NCBI GenBank assembly: GCA_019802505.1
Contig: JAFMOC010000271.1
Location: 147,501-211,500 of the forward strand
DNA: 64,000 bases
Source of the DNA: Corydoras sp. C115
Taxonomy: Eukaryota > Chordata > Actinopteri > Siluriformes > Callichthyidae
Reading direction: 5' to 3'
Below the pieces are notes generated by a model. The model did not search any database and was not told the origin of the DNA. It worked only from the letters and a program-made list of their open reading frames with translations. Positions 56,737 through 64,000 of the stretch are shown here, one piece after another. Each line of letters opens with the position of its first letter. The stretch's first letter is position 1. A program made the translations under genes and the position numbers.

Positions 56737-57106
56737 TCATTCATTATCTTCCGCTTTATCCTATATTAGGGTTGTGTGTGTGTGTGTGGGGGGGGGGGTT
56801 TCCCCATGCCCATCCAGGGGAAAATTTTGGGCGCTGGGCAGATACACCCAGGTTAGGGCGCCAATCTATCACTGAACACACACTCACACGCACAGACACA
56901 CACACAAACACACTCTATATGGGGCAATTTGGAGAACTCAATTGACTTGATCCATGTTTTTGGACTGTGGGAGGAAACCGGAGAACCCGGAGGAAACCCA
57001 CGCGGACACGGGGAGGACATGGAAACTCCACCCAGATTGGGATTCGAACCGGGAATCCCTAGCGCTGAGAGGAGAACATGCTAAACCACTAAGTCACCGT
57101 GCCGCC
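56737..57106 (-). mobile_element. V-SINE, full length, imperfect TSD
   Basis: Minus copy between AGGTTCATTAACATT and AGGTTTGTTAACATT, a target duplication with two differences. It lies upstream of the connexin. Confidence 0.87.
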
Positions 57107-58044
57107 CAGGTTTGTTAACATTTTGATTTTAATTAACAAAGAACAGAAACCTGAACTCCTGAAGGTATTGAAACCTGTCATCACACATTGTGATGTCATA
57201 ACGCCTCCCTGAGACCAAATACTGTGATCCCTGTGATGCTGCCGAGTTTAACCCCGCACTGCCGTCAGATTCCACGGTCCTCACAAAGCAACACAGACAG
57301 CTGATTCATGAGTCATGAATCAACTGTGAAGTGTGACGGAGGACGAATCTTACTTCTGTTTATAGTTCCGCTTCCCTCTTTAGTTTCAGTGTTCATAATC
57401 TCACATTTATTCTTAATCCAACATTAAAGAAGAAGTTAATCCCTGTCTGAAACCTGCTCATCAGCCGCCTCCCTCTGCTCCTCTGTCTGAATATCAACTC
57501 TGTTTTAATTCAGTTTGCGGGTTTCAAACGTTATAGATCTATATAGGTTATAAACGGTATAGAAATCTGTGGATTAAACGGTTTAATAATGAAGTGCTTT
57601 TCATTTAAAGAAGAACATTTAAATTAATGGTGGAGGTTACGACTCACTCAGTGCTCTGGGAGAAATAAAGTAACTGCGTCCCCTCAGCACCCCCCAGCCC
57701 AGTGGCCCCCAGCGGGTGCACCTGCAACACAGCGAACGCGTTCTTCATTTAAATATTAAAAAGAACACCGCGTTCTCTCTGCTGTTTTACTCTGTCTGCA
57801 AAAAACTCCCATCTGAAGATCACTTTTGGTTTCTGTTGAAATCGAGTTCATCCTCATTCCTGGTCCTTCTTCTCACTCACTTTATGAAACGGGTCGTTCC
57901 GGTAGTCATTTGTCCAGCCGCGACGTCATTACCAATAACACTCGCCTCTGAGCACTTCACATTCTTATCTATTCCCACATTCCAAAAACTGGAATCCTGT
58001 TACTCAGCGACCAGCGTTCACTTTAAAAACTGGACGAGATTACG
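57107..58044. other. Intergenic, nothing recognised
   Basis: AT-rich unique sequence upstream of the connexin. It may contain a 5' UTR exon but none can be identified. Confidence 0.4.
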
Positions 58045-58230
58045 ATTTTGTTTTCAATAAATGCATTTATGAATCAAACCTTGTATTTTTTTTTTTAAAT
58101 AAAGTGTGTTTGTAAGTGTTTTATTAAAGCGATAAGACTCTCGAGGTTGTGTATTATTGTGAATAAATCACGTAAAGAGGTGGAGCTGTACTCCACTATA
58201 CATTGGGACTAATAACACCTCTTTATGTGA
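58045..58230 (-). repeat. Inverted copy of the 8.56-kb dispersed repeat
   Basis: The reverse complement contains AATACACAACCTCGAGAGTC and CAAGGTTTGATTCATAAATG, matching 8560-8765. Confidence 0.75.
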
Positions 58231-58439
58231 TGTATTCAGAATAATGCCACGCCCTCTCGTACCGTATTGCTTTAATAAATGTTATAGTACCAACTTGTGC
58301 CGCCGTATTTTAAACCAGTGGTTTGTGTTTTAATACTGAAGGACTGAATTAAATATGAAGCTCAGACGTTTACACTTTTCACAAAATCACAGAGTCAAAT
58401 GGAGCTGCTTCTCTTTTCAGAGGACTTGGTGCTGGATTT

Positions 58440-58675
58440 GATTCTTAGGTAGGTAAGGTTCTTTCGGTGTGGTGTTGGTATGTTCTCCCCCTTTCCCTCC
58501 ACCTGGGTTTCCTTTCACAGTCTAAAATCACAATTAGTCGGTGAAAAGGAAATCAAATTTTTGTGAATGTTTTTCTTTGTGATCGGTTCGTCAGTTGTCC
58601 AGGGTATTTTATCATCTTTTTACTGGGATAGGCTCCGGTGCCATCACAAACCTGAATAAGTGAAACGGGTAGTAA
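58440..58675 (+). mobile_element. Old, diverged V-SINE
   Basis: GGTATGTTCTCCCCCTTTCC, GGGTTTCCTTTCACAGTCTA and GGGATAGGCTCCGGTGCCAT occur in SINE order but with many differences. The GGGATAGGCTCC tail belongs to another V-SINE subfamily. Confidence 0.55.
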
Positions 58676-59759
58676 AACAAATTTTCTCCTTGAAATGAAT
58701 TATATTATTGGTAGAGGGAGGCGGAGTTTAAATCTCAAACAGAAGTGTGTTGAGTTTGGTAATCCAGATTCTTCACTGCAAAAAAATATTTGTCAAAAAA
58801 ATAAAAAATAAACAGAAATCAAGAAAAAATGTTGATGAATTCTGTAAAAGTGATCTGCCAACACGGTGAGAACATTGATCCTGTTAAGATTATTAAAATA
58901 AGTAAACATATTTAAGAACTAGATTATCTTAGTTTGAAATCTATTTAATACAAAAATATAAGACGTGTTAGTCGTGTTTTGTTTTTTTTTTTTTTCCTGA
59001 ATTCTGCTGATTTACAAAAAGTCCCCAAATTGTTAGTTCTGTTTGATTTAAATCATATGAGAAACTGACAGTCTGTTGATTACGTGAACATGGCGCCTCG
59101 GTGGAGTCTGTAGAAAATGGAGTGACTCCAGAAAAACTCCACAAATTATATTTTTATTTATTTCTCTGATTCATTAGGAAGTAAAATTATTCTGAAAACT
59201 GAAGATAAATCTTTCAGGTCCGACTGCTAGTACAAATTGTCTGAAGCTCAAAGCGTTTAAGAGAAGATGCCGTTGTTCTGGTTTTGCTTTTTTTTCTGTT
59301 CCAAATTTTATTTTAAGAGTTTTAGCTGATTGGAATTAAACAGAACGATCAGGTGTTGGTGTTTAAACTTCCATCTTCGTGTCAGTGAACAATGAGGTGT
59401 GTCAGGCTTTTATCTTATCTCACCACAAACAGCTCCCGCAGCAGGTTTGTAGGACGTTAAACCAGGTCTGACTCATAATGAGAGAGCACAACAAACAAGA
59501 ACCCGAGTTCTCCTGATGAAGAACGTATGAAGGATCCTTTCTGAATCGAATCCCTCAGATGCTCATGTGCATCAAGACATTTTAGAATGATATTAACTAA
59601 AGGACTTTCTCAATATAAAGACTGGGATAGGCTCCAGCACCCTTTCCTCTTAAAAATGATTTCATTCACATAGAGAAAAGAAATAAATACTGTCTGTTTA
59701 CCCTTTAGAAAGTTAATTAACTTTTACCTCAAATTTATCATTTTTTATTTTAAAATATA
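58676..59759. other. Intergenic, nothing recognised
   Basis: AT-rich sequence with several A or T runs. A small GACTGGGATAGGCTCCAGCA piece near 59620 is another V-SINE tail scrap. No exon seen. Confidence 0.4.
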
Positions 59760-59760
59760 A

Positions 59761-59943
59761 GGTGGCTTAGTGGTTTAGCATGTTCTCCTCTCAGCACTAG
59801 GGATTCCCGGTTCAAATCCCCATCTGGGTGGATTTTCCATGTTCTCCCCGTGTCGGCGTGGGTTTCCTCCGGGTTCTCCGGTTTCCTCCCACAGTCCAAA
59901 AACATGGATCAAGGTCAATTGAGTTCTCCAAATTGCCCCATAT

Positions 59944-59977
<34 letters not shown>

Positions 59978-60124
59978 TGAGTGTGTGTCCAGTGATAGAT
60001 TGGTGTCCTGTCCTGGGTGTATCTGCCCAGCGCCCGAGACGTTCTCCCCTGGGTGGACATGGGGAACCCCCCCCCCCACAACCTCAATAGAGGATAAAGC
60101 AGAAGATAATGAATGAATGAATGA
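59761..60124 (+). mobile_element. V-SINE missing first bases of the head
   Basis: From GGTGGCTTAGTGGTTTAGCA to (GAAT)n. It contains a 24-bp GT expansion. Confidence 0.87.
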
Positions 60125-60161
60125 ATAATTCGATTCAGAATCAGACTCTGTTTCTGTTTCA

Positions 60162-60511
60162 TTCATTCATTCATTATCTCCCGCTTTATCCTCTATTAGG
60201 GTCGCGGTGGAGTTCCCCATGCCCATCCAGGGGAGAACTTCTCGGGCGCTGGGCAGATACACCCAGGACAGGGCGCCAATCCATCGCTGGGCACACATTC
60301 ACTCACACAGACACACTCTATATGGGGCAATTTTGAGAATTCAATTGACTTGATCCATGTTTTTGGACTGTGGGAGGAAACCGGAGAACCCGGAGGAAAC
60401 CCACGCAGACACGGGGAGAACATGGAAACTCCACCCAGATGGGGATTCGAACCGGGAATCCCTAGCGCTGAGAGGCGAACGTGCTAAACCACTAAGCCAC
60501 CGTGCCGCCCT
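60162..60511 (-). mobile_element. V-SINE with 13-bp TSD
   Basis: Flanked by TGTTTCTGTTTCA at 60149-60161 and 60512-60524. Confidence 0.93.
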
Positions 60512-60635
60512 TGTTTCTGTTTCAGTTCTTATAAAATCATATGGTTTTGAAAACGTTGCAGACGCGTTACAGTCACACCTTTAAACAGGAGAATTATTCA
60601 AGCAGCATTTTATTACAGGACCTGGTGCAGTGTGG

Positions 60636-60963
60636 GCCGCACGGCGGCTTAGTGGTTAACATGTTCGAATCCCGATCTGGGTGGAGTTTGCATGTTCTCC
60701 CCGTGTGCACATGGGTTTCCTCCGGGTTCTCCGGTTTCCTTCCACAGTCCAAAAACATGGATTTGAGGTGAATTGGCTGCTCTAAATTGCCCCATACAGT
60801 GTGTGTCTGTACGAGTGCGTGTTTGCCAATAGATTTGTGTCCTTTCCTGGGTGGATCTGCCCAGCGCCCGAAATGTTCTCCCCAGGGTGGGCATGGGGAA
60901 CCCCCCCCCACGACCCGAGAAGAGGATTATGCTAATAATGAATGAATGAATGAATGAATGAAT
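60636..60963 (+). mobile_element. V-SINE with internal deletion in the head
   Basis: GCCGCACGGCGGCTTAGTGG joins directly to TTCGAATCCCGATCTGGG, lacking about 35 bases of the tRNA-like region. The tail is intact. Confidence 0.85.
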
Positions 60964-61009
60964 GGTGCTGTGGGTAAAGTATTTGTGCGTCTGTGTTTTA
61001 GATCTACAG

Positions 61010-61440
61010 AAGTTTTACAGACGCCTCATTCCAAACCGATTCCCATTTTGCAGCTAAAACAGATCCCACTTTTCTCAGAAGGATTTCTACAAGATTTTAC
61101 AGAGTGTTAGGGTTTGCACGACACTGTTTATCCAAAATAAACTTTTGTGAGGTCGGATGCTCATAATCTCAGTTCTCGTTCATCTTAAAGATGCTGAATG
61201 GAGTTGAGGTCAGGGTTCTGTGAGGGTCGTTCAGGTTCTTCCACATCAACGTGGCCTTACGGACTTTACTTTGTTCCCTGCAGAATGTCTTCTGTTTTCT
61301 GCTTAATGAGCCGACAGCTGTATGACGGATTTCAGTCTTTAATTATTTTATATAAATTAATTTCCTTAAGCACACGCACGGTTTTAAACGCGAGCTGCTT
61401 CATTCACACTGGAGTTTAAAACCTCTGTCTTTAGGTTTTA
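61010..61440 (-). mobile_element. Tc1-like transposon relic, reverse orientation
   Basis: GAATGGAGTTGAGGTCAGGG, TTCTGTGAGGGTCGTTCAGG and TTCTTCCACATCAACG are the antisense of the transposase-region motifs of the family. Heavily decayed. Confidence 0.5.
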
Positions 61441-61703
61441 AAGATAAAACGTGTGATTTTCTACATGATTAAATGAGCTCATTTTGTTAATCAATCATTC
61501 ATTAAACATGCAGCTTTACAAACATTCTGATTCAGAAAGTAAAACAGAAAGTGTTTAAACCTCAGCATTCAGTTCATCATTACAGTTTAATGTTATAAAT
61601 ATAAAGTTAAAACTATATACCTTTAATGTATGTCATACATTTACACAAGGTTCACTTTATCTGCTTTTACATAAAGAGAGAACCTTTTATTTAATGCAAT
61701 TAG

Positions 61704-61708
<5 letters not shown>

Positions 61709-61758
<50 letters not shown>
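61709..61758 (+). repeat. (ATT)n microsatellite
   Basis: About 16 perfect ATT units. Confidence 0.95.
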
Positions 61759-61760
<2 letters not shown>

Positions 61761-62070
61761 TGATCAGAACAGAATAACGAATGAGGAACTTACCAGATCA
61801 TAAATAGAACAGATTCAGTTCCAAAGCTGCTCGTCAACTCAAACTGTAACACAGATATGGCATATCCAGTCTGACCTGATCTGAGAGAGTGAATAATGTG
61901 TGGTGAGGGATGAGGCATGTGGGTGATGTTACCAGAGTCAGGAACAGGGTGGAGCTCTGAGGGCGTGTGTGGTGTCTTCTTACATGCAAAACTAAAAGAA
62001 CGATGGAAAACAAACTTTCACTATTCACACTGTGTGTTTACACTGGATTAGTGATGCAGTCAGTGGATTT

Positions 62071-62108
<38 letters not shown>

Positions 62109-62639
62109 TGAACTGAGTACTGACCCAGCACTGAGCAGTCTGAAGTTTGTTCTTTAATCCAGCTCACTGGTGGCTTATCATTTGGACTCATGTACATTCT
62201 CATTTGCATCATGGTTCAGCCGGCCTGTGCACACAGGAGTCACGTGATGGGACGCTCCATCTTGATTGCTTTATTTTTATTTAATTGTCTGTTCAGATGT
62301 TCAGATATGAACAGTGTCTTCATACTAATCTTCACAAACATGAGCGTAAAGACTTCATTGTGAATATGAGTTTATGTTTAGTTCAAACAATGATTATTTT
62401 TTACAATTATTTTAATTACGGAGGTGATGATCAAATCTCAAATGTGAATAACTCAATCCACTGTAAATTATTTTTAATTAAAATAACTTCATTTTTTAGT
62501 TTTTCTTTTCGGTGCATATTTCTATTTTTGAAACACTTATTTCAAAACATAAACTAATGTCAACGAGGATAAAATATTTTTTGTAATATTTATCATTATG
62601 TTGATATGAAATCGTTTAAGAAACTCATATATAAAACCG
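61759..62639. other. Intergenic, AT-rich
   Basis: Contains a (CA)n run at about 62074-62105. Otherwise no exon, RNA gene or element recognised. Confidence 0.4.
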
Positions 62640-62992
62640 GCGGCACGGTGGCTTAGTGGTTAGCACGTTCTCCTCTCAGCACTAGGGATTCCTGGTTCGA
62701 ATCCCCATCTGGGTGGAGTTTCCATGTTCTCCCCGTGTCCGCGTGGGTTTTCTCCGGGTTCTCCGGTTTCCTCCCACAGTCCAAAAACATGGATCAAGTT
62801 AATTGAGTTCTCTAAATTGCCCCATATAGAGTGTGTCTGTGTGAGTGAGTGTGTACCCAGCGATGGATTGGCGCCCTGTCCTGGGTCTGTCTGCCCAGCG
62901 CCCGAGACGTTCTCCCCTAGATGGGCATGGGGAACCCCACCGCGACCCTAATAGAGCATAAAGCGGGAGATAATGAATGAATGAATGAATGA
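62640..62992 (+). mobile_element. V-SINE with 13-bp TSD
   Basis: Flanked by ATATATAAAACCG (62627-62639) and ATATATAGAACCG (62993-63005), one mismatch. Confidence 0.92.
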
Positions 62993-63237
62993 ATATATAG
63001 AACCGCGTTTTTTTTCGGTTCATGTTATGACTCAAACTAACCACTAGATGGCGACATAGCTCACCTTTCTGAATAGCGTCGCATTTACGATATTAATAAA
63101 TAATAGCTCGTTTAATCTCTGTTTTAGATGTAATGTAAACAGATCGATTAAACTGAGAGTTAAATTAATGAGATAACCCCATCACGCTGCTTTGTAAAAA
63201 AATAAAATAATTAACAAACAATGTCAGAGTCAGGTTG

Positions 63238-63245
63238 TGACGTCA
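63238..63245. promoter_or_regulatory. CRE-like site in a putative promoter
   Basis: A perfect TGACGTCA about 170 bases upstream of the exon-like donor at 63412 (TACAG then GTGAGT). Confidence 0.45.
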
Positions 63246-63698
63246 CAGAATGTGTGGGAAAGTGGAAAGGTGTATTGCGCAGTTCGACTGAAGAACCAAA
63301 CATCGTTCATTCATCGGAAATCTGAAGTTTAAAGGTTTGTGCGACGTTTTCACGACGTTTTCACGACGTTTTCATGAGTTCGGGTTATTTGTGTCAGGTG
63401 TGTGTTGTACAGGTGAGTGACCCTTTAAAGCAGCAGCGTCAGTGTTAATGCTTAATGTTTATATAATGATGCCGTGATTGTAAAAGTTCTTCTTTTTATG
63501 AACCGACATCCAAAAATTATCCGTTTTCTGTTAAAAAACCAAAGCTCATCGTTAATCAGGACGTTAATTACAGTAGATTAGTAATTCACTTCGAGTGAAA
63601 TGATTAATGAAATGTGACACCATGGCAACGCGCACCGGAGCGACTCTGATTTAACAGACTTGTGATTTTCTGTTAGAAAATCGTAACTTTAGAGACAA

Positions 63699-63768
63699 AT
63701 GGCAGAATCTTCTTCACCAGAGACACAAAACAAGACACGCCGCAGCAGCAAAGATGATCTTTACAACT
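63699..63768 (+). CDS. Probable first coding exon of an unidentified gene (partial)
   Basis: Exon 63691-63768 lies between acceptor AACTTTAG and a perfect GTAAGT donor. It encodes MAESSSPETQNKTRRSSKDD then LYN, hydrophilic and Ser/Lys/Arg-rich. A likely non-coding exon ends at 63411. The remaining exons are beyond the window, so no family can be assigned. Confidence 0.5.
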
Positions 63769-63894
63769 GTAAGTCTCTTATTCACATCGTTTAACATTTG
63801 ATTTCATTTAAGCCACATTAACTTTTCTGCAAATGATAAGCAAATCATTATAAACTGAAATTAAACATTTTACTTTAAACCTTATAGCTTCATT

Positions 63895-64000
63895 AGGGCA
63901 GCACGGTGGCTTAGTAGTTTAGCATATTCTCCTCTCAGTGCTGGGGATTCCCGGTTCGAATCCCCATCTGGGTGGAGTTTCCATGTTCTCCCCGTGTCCG
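63895..64000 (+). mobile_element. V-SINE cut by the window end
   Basis: GGGCAGCACGGTGGCTTAGT, GGTTCGAATCC and the beginning of the central domain. Continues past 64000. Confidence 0.88.

Overview
The window is teleost fish genomic DNA. It has vertebrate genes with GT-AG introns, many copies of a tRNA-headed SINE ending in (ATGA)n, hAT-like and Tc1-like relics, and large intronic satellites. The species cannot be named. The SINE resembles the zebrafish DANA/V-SINE group, which hints at an ostariophysan, but this is weak evidence.

Layout. (1) 651-9722 (+): 3' part of a nidogen-2-like basement-membrane gene: one EGF exon, SEVEN thyroglobulin type-1 exons (human NID2 has two), then a YWTD propeller and the stop. 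(2) 13398-19543 (-): complete 8-exon RTRAF (C14orf166 homologue, 243 aa), tail-to-tail with nidogen as in human 14q22. (3) about 21240-46030 (+): zmym4-like gene; 26 coding exons join in phase into 1385 aa, with MYM fingers and the Crypton-derived C-terminal domain. One of its introns holds a complete same-strand gene (27562-31105, 528 aa, two zinc fingers plus a Trp/Cys-rich C-terminal module). A later intron holds a second copy of that module. (4) 49001-51694 (+): 897-aa single-exon ORF with a myristoylation-type N-terminus that I do not recognise. (5) 55510-56391 (-): single-exon beta-type connexin, 293 aa. (6) 63699-63768 (+): likely first coding exon of a gene running out of the window.

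The nid2/RTRAF block matches human 14q22, while zmym4 plus connexin matches human 1p34.3, so the window joins two blocks that are separate in human.

Non-coding DNA is mostly repeats. About 38 V-SINE copies are present, many with exact 11-16 bp target-site duplications, including nested and dimeric insertions. There are long intronic tandem arrays: telomere-like CCCTAA in nid2; an AGAAC/AGATC two-letter array and a 13-mer in RTRAF; the same 15-mer in two zmym4 introns; an 11-mer in the nested gene; and a ~33-mer. Arrays with periods that avoid stops create very long false ORFs. Items most worth a second look: the nested gene and its duplicated module, the thyroglobulin expansion, four perfect TGACGTCA sites within 102 bp in RTRAF intron 1, the orphan 897-aa protein and the scrambled SINE at 33.4-34.2 kb.
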